Below, piece after piece: positions 1 through 7,200 of a stretch of 64,000 nucleotides of DNA. The stretch is taken from the NCBI GenBank assembly GCA_002840715.1, contig PHBW01000006.1:1-64000 (forward strand). The letters run 5' to 3'. The stretch's first letter is position 1; each line of letters begins with the position of its first letter. The notes below the pieces were generated by a model. The model was not told the origin of the DNA, did not search any database, and saw only the letters and a program-made list of their open reading frames with translations. The DNA is from Chloroflexi bacterium HGW-Chloroflexi-4. Its GTDB lineage: Bacteria; Chloroflexota; Anaerolineae; Anaerolineales; Anaerolineaceae. The position numbers and the translations under genes are program-made.

Positions 1-277
1 TCCAGAGAGGACCTTGTGGTTGATTGTATAAGAGGGAGTTGGTCATTCTAGAGTCGTATGCGCAAGTGAGGTAACAGTATAAAATTTGAGGGTTTATTGT
101 AGAACATCTGTTCAGTAAAATTATAGGCGAGATTATCTTATTGTGCAAGTAGAAGAAGGAAAAATCTATATATCAATTTCGATAGGTATTACGGTGGTTA
201 CCCTATCGAAATTAATAGATTGAGTCAACATTGTCTGGGTGTTATCCTACTTGTAAATTCGTATTGAAAGGTGCCCC
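1..277. other. AT-rich non-coding leader of the mobile-looking segment
   Basis: No credible coding frame was seen. The stretch is visibly richer in A+T than the bulk of the window and carries the inverted repeat at 175-213. It leads to the start at 278, which has an AAGGTG-like ribosome binding site. The left edge of the window may cut a larger element. Confidence 0.5.
175..213. repeat. Perfect 12-bp inverted repeat with 15-bp spacer
   Basis: AATTTCGATAGG at 175-186 is exactly mirrored by CCTATCGAAATT at 202-213, with a 15-base spacer. It lies 65 bases upstream of the gene at 278, in a segment that encodes two tyrosine recombinases and a helix-turn-helix protein. It could be an operator for a dimeric regulator, a recombinase arm or core site, or a hairpin. 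The spacer is longer than the 6-8 bp central region of a dif-type site, so the recombination-site reading is only a possibility. Confidence 0.6.
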
Positions 278-754
278 ATGACTTATAGATCAGAATACTC
301 ATATTCAAAAACCCTCTCGCAAATTGACAGTATTAAGGAAGATTTTGTACGTCTTTCCGGTTATGCATCTCAACTAACTGAAATTGATCCATCAATAATA
401 TGCCAACCAAAGGCAGTAAAAAGGATCAAGGATATTCAACGATTTTTGAAGTTCATTGAAGGTATTTTTTATGAACTTCGTTCAATGTTTGAAATAGGTG
501 ATGATATTGATTCACAAATAGTTGTCTCTACTGAAGAGATCTTTACTCTGATCGGTGATTATTCTCACAACAAGGATGGATCACAAGAGCAAAACCTAAC
601 CTCAGAATTAACGGATTCCATCCTAAGAATCCTTACCAGCAAGGGAAACAATCAGAGAAATCCAGATCGTACTTTAAGAACGATCTTGTATCGCCAGCTT
701 ATTGACTACAGTATGCAAAAAGCAGCTGAGGAATTAGATCAAATTTATAGCTAA
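278..754 (+). CDS. Hypothetical protein, 158 aa, mobile-segment associated
   Basis: I do not recognise the family. The ATG at 278 follows an AAGGTG ribosome binding site. The product is polar, looks mainly helical, and has no signal peptide or membrane segment. Ile, Asn and Ser are frequent and codon use is AT-rich, unlike the housekeeping genes further right. It is followed after 28 bases by a helix-turn-helix/zinc-ribbon gene and then a tyrosine recombinase, all on the same strand, so it probably belongs to the same acquired unit. A role in that unit is inferred from position only. Confidence 0.6.
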   Translation: MTYRSEYSYSKTLSQIDSIKEDFVRLSGYASQLTEIDPSIICQPKAVKRIKDIQRFLKFIEGIFYELRSMFEIGDDIDSQIVVSTEEIFTLIGDYSHNKDGSQEQNLTSELTDSILRILTSKGNNQRNPDRTLRTILYRQLIDYSMQKAAEELDQIYS

Positions 755-782
755 TACCAAATTTTATTAGGAGTATCGTTGG

Positions 783-1205
783 ATGGAAGAAAAAAGTCAT
801 AGAACCAAGCTGCCTCACACCGTAATCGTAAAAGCCCCCGGTTTATTACCGATGCTATATACCCCGCGTGAAATTTGCGAAGAACTGGATATTGCGGAAA
901 GCACGCTGCGTGACTGGCTACAAACAGGTGCCCCGCACCAGCGGGGTAATCGCAATCGGATCTGGATTAATGGTGAAAGTTTTGCCGGCTGGGTGGATGG
1001 GCAGCGCAAACCAAAGACGGTAAGTAAGTTAAATGAAGACGAAGCCTATTGCATGCACTGCAACCAGGTTTCCAAGCTGATCTCCCCCCAGATTCATCCT
1101 ATTAAAGGCAATCTAGTCCTGATTAAAGGGACTTGTACAATTTGCGGAAATGTTATCAATCGTGGAGCGCATCGTGATCGAACGCCAGAACTATCTCAAA
1201 ATTAG
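783..1205 (+). CDS. Helix-turn-helix / zinc-ribbon protein, excisionase-like
   Basis: The 140-residue product has an N-terminal MerR/excisionase-type helix-turn-helix around residues 24-60 (YTPREICEELDIAESTLRDW, then a wing with RIWIN). The C-terminal half has a CMHC pair and a CTIC pair about 28 residues apart, which is a zinc-ribbon pattern. DNA binding is the likely role, either as a regulator or as a recombination directionality factor. The next gene, a tyrosine recombinase, starts inside its 3' end (56-base overlap if the start at 1150 is right), which suggests translational coupling. No partner or target is visible beyond the nearby inverted repeat. Confidence 0.65.
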   Translation: MEEKSHRTKLPHTVIVKAPGLLPMLYTPREICEELDIAESTLRDWLQTGAPHQRGNRNRIWINGESFAGWVDGQRKPKTVSKLNEDEAYCMHCNQVSKLISPQIHPIKGNLVLIKGTCTICGNVINRGAHRDRTPELSQN

Positions 1206-2268
1206 GGAACATCTCAAGTATCTTGAAGAAGTTCTACAGCTGAACCCTGCTTCTGTGGAACGTTATCGCTTTTACTTGCGCCATTTACTCCTCTGGGCAG
1301 ATGATCAAAATTTTCGCAATGTGCAAGCCATCCGTCCCACGTTACCCACTTATCTAGCATCTCTTCTAGGCAAAGAAGGAAAGGGAACGCTTGCAGGGGT
1401 ATCCCAAAAGAAAATCATTGACTCAAGCAAACGCTTCTTTCGTTGGGCAAAATCCACATATCCTAGAGAAATGAATAGTCTTCCGGTCGCATGGATAGAT
1501 ACCTTACGTCTTTCCCGACAGCCGCAAGTCTCAACTGAGAATGTCTTTGTCACGCTGGAGGAAATACAAACCCTGATTTCTGTGCCTGTTCCTGAAAACA
1601 ACCTGGTTCTTTTACGGGATCAAGCAGCTGCTGCCATGTTATTCCTTTCAGGAATGCGCGCCAGCGCTTTTACAACGCTCCCAATTTCGGGGATCGATCT
1701 GGAAAACCTCACTCTACGCCAGTGGCCAGAATTAGGTGTCCATACTAAAAACAGCAAAAAGGCAACCACCTTTCTTTTAAACATTCCCGAGTTGCTCGAT
1801 CCGGTGCGCCGCTGGGATGCAATCGTTCGGGCTACGTTACCTGCTTCAACTCCCTGGTATGCTCCCATTGCACATACATGGGGAGAGCAGTATTTATCCT
1901 CTGAAGAACCAGGTAAAAGTCGTTCCAATGCTCTGCAAAAACGATTAGAAATCTTGTTTTCTTTGGCAAATGTAGAATTCAAATCGCCTCATAAATTCCG
2001 GCATGGACACGCCGTTTACGGGTTGTTGCATGCTCAGACCATGGCCGATTACAAAGCCGTATCCATGAACCTGATGCATGACAGCATCGAAATCACCGAC
2101 AGCACCTACGCTCCCATGTTATCTTCTGATGTCCAGGAGCGTATTGCCGGTTTGTCGGGTAAGGTGGCGTCCACGCCGGATAATGAGTTGGAGGCATATC
2201 TCAATCGCTTAGACCGAGAAAGCCAGAAACACGCTTTGGTCTTCATTGCCGGGAGGTTGACCGAATGA
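1150..2268 (+). CDS. Tyrosine recombinase (phage integrase family)
   Basis: The 372-residue protein has an N-terminal SAM-like DNA-binding region (about residues 25-110) and a C-terminal catalytic domain. The expected residues are present: R170 in SGMRASAF, H281 and R284 in HKFRHGH, H310 in LMHD and nucleophile Y320 in DSTYAPM. K204 could be the catalytic lysine. The family cuts and rejoins DNA at specific sites through a 3'-phosphotyrosine. The ATG at 1150 overlaps the preceding gene by 56 bases; a GTG at 1174 with GGAG before it is an alternative start. The gene converges on a second tyrosine recombinase with only 11 bases between the stops. Confidence 0.85.
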   Translation: MLSIVERIVIERQNYLKIREHLKYLEEVLQLNPASVERYRFYLRHLLLWADDQNFRNVQAIRPTLPTYLASLLGKEGKGTLAGVSQKKIIDSSKRFFRWAKSTYPREMNSLPVAWIDTLRLSRQPQVSTENVFVTLEEIQTLISVPVPENNLVLLRDQAAAAMLFLSGMRASAFTTLPISGIDLENLTLRQWPELGVHTKNSKKATTFLLNIPELLDPVRRWDAIVRATLPASTPWYAPIAHTWGEQYLSSEEPGKSRSNALQKRLEILFSLANVEFKSPHKFRHGHAVYGLLHAQTMADYKAVSMNLMHDSIEITDSTYAPMLSSDVQERIAGLSGKVASTPDNELEAYLNRLDRESQKHALVFIAGRLTE

Positions 2269-2279
2269 TCTCCTCCTCG

Positions 2280-3293
2280 TTACAAACGCATGTTATCGGC
2301 TGGGCTGGCCTTGCGGTGCGCTTGTTCCACGTCCATCTCCGCAATTTGGGCATAATGGCGCACCATATCAAGCGAACCATGTCCCAGCAGGGACTGAAGG
2401 GTAAACACGTCACCACCAGAACGCAAATAGGTGATGGCAAAAGTGTGCCTGAATTTGTGAGGATAGGTTTTTTTCACTTCTGCTCTGGAACCCAACCGGT
2501 TGATCAAGACACGCAGACTATCCTTGTTGAACGGCCTGTCGGCTTGACTGATGAAAAGCGGTGCACGGGGATCGTCCCCGTCTTCGCGCCCAACCAGATA
2601 TCGCCAGATGGCTTTTCGGGCTACTTTACCCAAGTAGACTGTGCGTCCTTTGCCACCTTTAGCTCCGCCAATAACTCCGTGCCGAATCGTGACCTTTCCA
2701 GTCTTGAGGTCCACATCGTTGATTGTCAGAGAACAAAGTTCGGTTGCTCGCAATCCGGTATCCAGCAACATCAAAACAATCGCTTGATCGCGATTGGCAC
2801 TCGGTCGCCGCATCACGAACTTTTTTCTCTCCTCGGTTTGAGATTCCCGAGAAAAGACACAGGCTTTCAGAATCTTTTCGAGGTCTTCTTTGGTAAAAGT
2901 TTCAACGGGATGCGTCTGAAATTTAGGAGCAGTGATTTCTATAGCAGGGTTGGTGTACTTGAACTCCACATGCAGCCAGCCGAAAAAGGAACGAAACGTG
3001 ACCCACACATTGCGAATGGACTTGGCGGACAATGGCTCTTTACTACCATTGAAGCGCACCGGCTTGTACTCGGTGCGCAACCAGGCCATGTAACCAGTAA
3101 GGTCGGAAGCCTGGATTTCAGAAACACTCCGATCTCCAATGTATTTCAACCAATGATTGAGCATGTATTCGTAGGAGGCAATTGTGCGTTGGCTTAACCC
3201 CTCTGCTGTTTTGAATTTTAGGAAGCCGTCGATGGATTTTACTAAGGAAAGTGATGTATTAAGTTTTGTCGAGCCCGGCGTGCTGCGGTTCAT
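2280..3293 (-). CDS. Tyrosine recombinase / integrase, XerC/D-like
   Basis: The 337-residue product has a core-binding domain (about residues 15-115) and a complete catalytic domain: R182 in TGLRATELCSL, a likely K215, H279 and R282 in HKFRHTF, H305 in LLGHGS, and Y314 in VRHYAQ. The ATG at 3293 is preferred because GGAGGAATTTCTT lies directly before it; an in-frame start at 3407 would fall inside the tRNA. The gene reads away from the initiator tRNA 90 bases upstream, the usual arrangement for an integrase at a tRNA attachment site. A host-type XerC/D relative cannot be excluded from sequence alone. Confidence 0.9.
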   Translation of the reverse strand: MNRSTPGSTKLNTSLSLVKSIDGFLKFKTAEGLSQRTIASYEYMLNHWLKYIGDRSVSEIQASDLTGYMAWLRTEYKPVRFNGSKEPLSAKSIRNVWVTFRSFFGWLHVEFKYTNPAIEITAPKFQTHPVETFTKEDLEKILKACVFSRESQTEERKKFVMRRPSANRDQAIVLMLLDTGLRATELCSLTINDVDLKTGKVTIRHGVIGGAKGGKGRTVYLGKVARKAIWRYLVGREDGDDPRAPLFISQADRPFNKDSLRVLINRLGSRAEVKKTYPHKFRHTFAITYLRSGGDVFTLQSLLGHGSLDMVRHYAQIAEMDVEQAHRKASPADNMRL

Positions 3294-3344
3294 AAGAAAT
3301 TCCTCCATTTTTGGAAAAATGTCTACCGCTGTGCGCCGGGCTAA

Positions 3345-3375
3345 TGAAAAACCAGAGCCCGACGGACTCTGGTTT
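3345..3375 (-). terminator. Intrinsic terminator after the initiator tRNA
   Basis: On the minus strand a 9-bp stem, AAACCAGAG with CTCTGGTTT, and a 9-base loop are followed by a short T run. It lies 8 bases past the tRNA 3' end and upstream of the recombinase start at 3293, so the recombinase should have its own promoter or rely on read-through. Confidence 0.75.
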
Positions 3376-3383
3376 ACTCTTAG

Positions 3384-3455
3384 TAGCGGGGAGTGGATTC
3401 GAACCACTGACCTCCGGGTTATGAGCCCGACGAGCTGCCACTGCTCTACCCCGCA
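3384..3455 (-). tRNA. Initiator tRNA-Met (anticodon CAT)
   Basis: A full cloverleaf folds on the minus strand: 7-base acceptor arm, D stem GAGC/GCTC, anticodon loop CTCATAA, and T stem AGTGG/CCACT with loop TTCGAAT. Three features mark it as the initiator rather than the elongator: three G:C pairs (GGG/CCC) beside the anticodon loop, the A11:T24 pair in the D stem, and an unpaired T1/T72 position at the acceptor end. CCA is not encoded. A terminator follows immediately. A tyrosine recombinase lies just downstream, so the 3' end may be an attachment site, but no second copy of it was found in the window. Confidence 0.93.
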
Positions 3456-3472
3456 TCACGACCCATTTCTGC

Positions 3473-3501
3473 TTGTTTGGAATCTCAGTCTGCCTTATAA
3501 T
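3473..3501 (+). promoter_or_regulatory. Sigma-70-type promoter of the tsaE operon
   Basis: TTGTTT at 3473-3478 and a perfect TATAAT at 3496-3501 are 17 bases apart. The -10 ends only 9 bases before the ATG at 3511, and there is no Shine-Dalgarno sequence, so the transcript should have almost no leader. Confidence 0.65.
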
Positions 3502-3510
3502 TTCAACATT

Positions 3511-4005
3511 ATGCCAATCATGACTGCCAACTCAATGGATTTTATCAGCCGCAGCGCAGAACAAACCCGCCGCCTGGGCATGCGTCTGGGCGCTTTACTT
3601 CAACCCGGCGATGTACTCGCCCTCAGCGGGGATCTCGGCGCTGGAAAAACCACCCTTGTACAGGGCATCGCTCAGGGTTGGGGTTCAACCGATTCTGTTT
3701 CAAGCCCAACATTTGTGTTGGTTAATGTTTATCGCCGCCCCGATGGCGGATTGCTGCACCACATGGATGCCTACCGCGTCGAATCCGCACTTGAAGCCGA
3801 AGATCTCGATCTGGATGCCATGATGTCTACGGGTGCTCTTATCGTTGAATGGGCAGAACGCATCACCGATGCACTGCCAAAAGACATCCTGTGGGTCAAC
3901 ATGAAATGGATCGCAGATGAGCACCGCAGTATGGTGTTCAATCCGGTTGGTAGCCGCAACCAGCAGCTTCTTGCAGAATTCAAACATCAGACCTTTGGAG
4001 GTTGA
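3511..4005 (+). CDS. tsaE: tRNA threonylcarbamoyladenosine biosynthesis ATPase TsaE
   Basis: TsaE is the ATPase that cycles the TsaB-TsaD complex during formation of the t6A modification at position 37 of ANN-decoding tRNAs. The 164-residue product has the family's P-loop, GDLGAGKTT at about residues 40-48, the SSPTF motif near 70, and IVEWAER near 110. This is the normal family length. The start at 3511 is chosen from the promoter position; upstream in-frame codons run through the tRNA region. The tsaB gene follows after one base and carries the partner. No tsaD is in the window. Confidence 0.93.
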   Translation: MPIMTANSMDFISRSAEQTRRLGMRLGALLQPGDVLALSGDLGAGKTTLVQGIAQGWGSTDSVSSPTFVLVNVYRRPDGGLLHHMDAYRVESALEAEDLDLDAMMSTGALIVEWAERITDALPKDILWVNMKWIADEHRSMVFNPVGSRNQQLLAEFKHQTFGG

Positions 4006-4006
4006 T

Positions 4007-4678
4007 ATGTTATTATCCATTGATACCTCAACGCAAGTCATGGGCATCGCTCTTTATGACGACCCGGTGGTCGTGGGTGAAATGCAATGGACCTCGGCGA
4101 ATCATCACACGGTTGAATTGACCACCGCTGTGGATTTATTAATGACGCGTTGCGGCGTGAAGCCGGTAGATTTGACCTTATTGGTGGTTGCGCTTGGACC
4201 TGGCACTTTCACCGGGCTGCGCATCGGGTTGGCTTTTGCGAAAGGGTTGGCTTTTTCGCTCCACCTGCCGATGCTTGGCGTACCCACCTTTGAATATATG
4301 GCCGCCTCCCAGCCGCTTTCAGATTCACCCATGGCCATCATTCTTCCTGCTGGGAGGAAGCGTCTGGCTGTTGGGTGGTTTGAAGTTCAAGACTCGATAT
4401 GGCAGAGTACATCCAAACCTGAAGTGATGACCCCCGAAGAACTTTCTGACAAAATTGCCAGCCCAACCATTTTATGCGGCGAACTCACCGCTGCAGAACG
4501 GCAGACTGTAAGCCGCAAATGGAAGAATGCCCAGCTTACTTCACCCGCCCAGGCAGCAAGACATCCTTCCATGCTGGCCGAGGTTGGCTGGCAGCGCTGG
4601 CAAGCCGGGCAGCGTCACGATCCAGTGCTGCTCGCGCCCATCTACCTGCATATTGCAGGCGGCGGACTCCCTGAGTGA
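4007..4678 (+). CDS. tsaB: t6A biosynthesis scaffold protein TsaB
   Basis: TsaB is an inactive ASKHA-fold paralogue of TsaD and forms the heterodimer that makes t6A in tRNA. The 223-residue product starts with the family signature LLSIDTSTQVMGIAL and has the diagnostic GPGTFTGLRIG segment around residues 67-77. GGAGG lies directly before the ATG at 4007, and the gene is one base from the tsaE stop, so the two are translated together. The C-terminal half is poorly conserved, as is usual for the family. Confidence 0.93.
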   Translation: MLLSIDTSTQVMGIALYDDPVVVGEMQWTSANHHTVELTTAVDLLMTRCGVKPVDLTLLVVALGPGTFTGLRIGLAFAKGLAFSLHLPMLGVPTFEYMAASQPLSDSPMAIILPAGRKRLAVGWFEVQDSIWQSTSKPEVMTPEELSDKIASPTILCGELTAAERQTVSRKWKNAQLTSPAQAARHPSMLAEVGWQRWQAGQRHDPVLLAPIYLHIAGGGLPE

Positions 4679-4682
4679 TTCC

Positions 4683-5168
4683 TTGAACACAAAATCAACG
4701 CTTGAGATCAGGCGCATGACCATAAATGATTTGGACGAAGTGATGCGCATTGACCACGCCTCCTTCGCTTTGCCCTGGCCCGAGAGTTCTTTTCGTTTCG
4801 AGATTGAAAAGAATGAGTGCTCCCGCTGTTGGGTTGCTTTAAAAGTTCAACAGATGGTTGGCATCATGGTTGCATGGTTAATTGTTGATGAAATCCACAT
4901 CGCCACTTTTGCGGTGGATCCGTCTTACCGCAGGCAGGGCATTGCACAAAAACTATTGGCTTATACGCTTGTGGAAGGTCTTAACTCTGGCGGCAAGATC
5001 GGTTTTCTTGAAGTGCGCGAAGGCAATCTGCCGGCACGACGGCTCTACGAAAAATTCGGGTTTGAAGATGTTGGACTCAGAAAAAATTACTACAAAGATA
5101 ACGGCGAAAATGCCGTGATGATGAACCTGGAAAACCCGGATATTGATATGTTGGAATCTTTACGGTAA
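4683..5168 (+). CDS. rimI: Ribosomal-protein-alanine N-acetyltransferase RimI-like (GNAT)
   Basis: The GNAT-fold enzyme transfers acetyl from acetyl-CoA to a protein N-terminus, S18 in the studied RimI. The acetyl-CoA loop is RRQGIAQKLL, preceded by the strand IATFAVDPSY and followed by FLEVREGNLPARRLYEKFGF, all typical of RimI. No ATG lies far enough upstream to include the first beta strand (LEIRRMTIND), so a TTG at 4683, four bases after the tsaB stop, is the likely start (161 aa). The tsaE-tsaB-rimI order is common in bacteria and supports the name. Confidence 0.85.
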   Translation: MNTKSTLEIRRMTINDLDEVMRIDHASFALPWPESSFRFEIEKNECSRCWVALKVQQMVGIMVAWLIVDEIHIATFAVDPSYRRQGIAQKLLAYTLVEGLNSGGKIGFLEVREGNLPARRLYEKFGFEDVGLRKNYYKDNGENAVMMNLENPDIDMLESLR

Positions 5169-5215
5169 GGTAAAATTGACCTATTCCGCAAGTGTGTTGT
5201 ACCGGAGGAATTTCC

Positions 5216-5866
5216 GTGGAAGCCGTTGAGATCATGCAAGAGATTGCCAAACAGGTTTCTGTTTGCGAAAAATGCAGTTTGCATTTGACCCGAAAACGTT
5301 CTGTGCCTGGCGAAGGCCCCATCAATGCCCACATGCTTTTCATTGGTGAAGGCCCCGGATTTAATGAAAACGAAATGGGACGCCCCTTTGTCGGCCAGGC
5401 TGGCAAGTTTCTGGATGAACTGATCGGGCATGCCGGTTATCAGCGGCAGGATGTGTTCATCACCAATGTGGTAAAGTGCCGCCCGCCCGAGAACCGCGAC
5501 CCACTGCCTGATGAACTGACTGAATGTGCGGTCTATCTGAATCAGCAGATTGCCACGATTAACCCGGATATAATAGTCACGCTGGGTAGATTTTCGATGC
5601 AAAAGTTTTTTCCGATGGCTCGAATCAGCGCCATTCACGGCAAGGCAGCATGGGTGGGCGAACGTTTGATCGTGCCCATGTACCATCCGGCGGCCGCGCT
5701 GCATCAACCAAATTTGAAGAATGACATCATTGCTGATTTCAAAGCCCTGCCATTGGCGATTGAAGAAGCCCAAAAGAAAAAAAATGCCCAGGCTCAAAAA
5801 CAAATGGAAAAGGAAAAGCCTGTCGTCCCTCCCGCTGACTCAGTGGAACAATTAAGTCTATTCTAA
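5216..5866 (+). CDS. Uracil-DNA glycosylase, family 4 (4Fe-4S), with C-terminal clamp motif
   Basis: The enzyme removes uracil from DNA in base-excision repair. The 216-residue product has the four cluster cysteines expected for family 4 (CEKC at residues 17-20, one in VVKCRPPENRD and one in TECAVYL), motif GEGPGFNENEMGRPFVGQAG, and the second motif MYHPAAAL. A GTG start at 5216 is preferred because GGAGG precedes it by 7 bases. After the fold comes a charged Lys/Gln/Ala linker ending in QLSLF, a canonical sliding-clamp-binding pentapeptide, as the last five residues. It is the last gene of the tsaE operon. Confidence 0.9.
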   Translation: MEAVEIMQEIAKQVSVCEKCSLHLTRKRSVPGEGPINAHMLFIGEGPGFNENEMGRPFVGQAGKFLDELIGHAGYQRQDVFITNVVKCRPPENRDPLPDELTECAVYLNQQIATINPDIIVTLGRFSMQKFFPMARISAIHGKAAWVGERLIVPMYHPAAALHQPNLKNDIIADFKALPLAIEEAQKKKNAQAQKQMEKEKPVVPPADSVEQLSLF

Positions 5867-5883
5867 AAAATACTAGGTGAAAA

Positions 5884-7200
5884 ATGGATCTTTCAGGTCA
5901 ACTTATTGAAAAATTGAAGAATAAAACCGCGCGTGTGGCAGTCTTGGGCATGGGATATGTCGGCTTGCCATTTGCCACCGTTTTTGCCGAAGCCGGGTTT
6001 GAAGTCGTCGGAATTGATCCCATCTCTGAAAAAATGGATCGGCTCAATCGCGGCGAAAGCTACATCATGGATGTGCCCACCGAACAAGTGGCATGTCTCG
6101 TAAAAGCCGGCAAGCTTAAGGGAACCAGCGATTACGGTGTGCTCAAAGAAATTGACGCCGTCGCGATTTGTGTTCCCACGCCCTTACGTCAGACCGGCGA
6201 CCCTGACCTCTCTTTCATTATTAACGCAGCTGAGGGTTTGGCCCCTTATGTGCATGCAGGCATGGTGGTGGTGCTCGAATCCAGCACATACCCAGGCACC
6301 ACACGTGAATTGGTGCTGCCTGCCCTCACTGAAAAGAGCGGTTTGACCGCCGGCGAAGATGTTTTCATCGCATTTTCACCTGAACGTGTTGACCCTGGTC
6401 GCGAAGATTGGACCACCAAGAATACCCCCAAGGTTATTGGCGGTATCACCGAAAAGTGTACCGAAGTTTCGGCTGCCTGGTATGCCCAGGCATTGGATAA
6501 AGTGGTGCCAGTCACCTCCACTGAAGTGGCCGAGATGGCCAAACTGCTTGAAAATACCTTCAGAATGATCAACATCGGCTTTGTCAATGAGTTGGCGCTG
6601 ATGTGCGACCGCCTTGGTGTGGATGTGTGGGAAGTGATTGATGCTGCAGCCACCAAACCGTTCGGTTTTATGAAATTCCAGCCCGGCCCCGGTTTGGGCG
6701 GACACTGCATACCCATTGATCCGCTTTACCTTTCCTGGAAGCTGCACTCACTCAATTATACCGCCCGCTTCATTGAGCTTGCTTCAGAGATTAATCTGAG
6801 TATGCCTCGTTTTGTAATCACCAAGGTGCAAGACGGCTTAAACGATCATCAAAAATCATTGAAAGGCAGTGATGTGTTGGTGTTGGGTGCCGCTTACAAA
6901 CCTGACATTGATGATCTTCGCGAATCCCCGGCGATCGATGTGATTATGCTGCTGCAAGCCAAGGGTGCTAAAGTTAGTTACCATGACCCCTACATTCCAT
7001 CCATTAAAATGGACGATAAGAAGATTCAGTCAGTTCCTGACCTCATGAAGGCAGTTAAGTCAGCGGATTGCGTTGTAATCATTACCAATCATAAAGTATA
7101 TGATTATGCTGAAATCCTTAAGGAATCAAAGTTGATCATTGATACCCGAAACGCTTTAGGCAAGGCAGGGGTAAAAAATTCTAAGGTGGTACGTCTTTAA
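5884..7200 (+). CDS. UDP-sugar 6-dehydrogenase, WecC/WbpA type
   Basis: This family oxidises the C6 alcohol of a UDP-hexose or UDP-N-acetylhexosamine to a uronic acid with two NAD+. The 438-residue protein has the N-terminal Rossmann motif VLGMGYVGLPFA (about residues 20-31), the central dimer domain, catalytic C275 in GLGGHCIPIDP, and a C-terminal domain with AAYKPDIDDLRESPA. GGHCIPIDPLYL fits the UDP-N-acetylhexosamine dehydrogenases better than UDP-glucose dehydrogenases, so the substrate is probably UDP-GlcNAc or UDP-ManNAc. It heads a five-gene overlapping set with epimerase, flippase and glycosyltransferase genes. Confidence 0.88.
   Translation: MDLSGQLIEKLKNKTARVAVLGMGYVGLPFATVFAEAGFEVVGIDPISEKMDRLNRGESYIMDVPTEQVACLVKAGKLKGTSDYGVLKEIDAVAICVPTPLRQTGDPDLSFIINAAEGLAPYVHAGMVVVLESSTYPGTTRELVLPALTEKSGLTAGEDVFIAFSPERVDPGREDWTTKNTPKVIGGITEKCTEVSAAWYAQALDKVVPVTSTEVAEMAKLLENTFRMINIGFVNELALMCDRLGVDVWEVIDAAATKPFGFMKFQPGPGLGGHCIPIDPLYLSWKLHSLNYTARFIELASEINLSMPRFVITKVQDGLNDHQKSLKGSDVLVLGAAYKPDIDDLRESPAIDVIMLLQAKGAKVSYHDPYIPSIKMDDKKIQSVPDLMKAVKSADCVVIITNHKVYDYAEILKESKLIIDTRNALGKAGVKNSKVVRL

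Noticed and set aside
2265-3197. 310-residue open frame on the plus strand opposite the minus-strand recombinase
   Set aside because: It is the antisense of a gene with a full tyrosine-recombinase catalytic set; its own translation has no recognisable domain.
3294-3407. In-frame N-terminal extension of the minus-strand recombinase to 3407
   Set aside because: The extension runs through the initiator tRNA and its terminator. GGAGGAATTTCTT before 3293 gives a better start.
3184-3510. N-terminal extension of tsaE
   Set aside because: It covers the recombinase 5' end and the tRNA in antisense; the promoter at 3473-3501 lies inside it.
5090-5803. 237-residue minus-strand frame opposite the uracil-DNA glycosylase
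   Set aside because: Shadow of a gene with clear iron-sulfur glycosylase motifs; no domain in the antisense reading.
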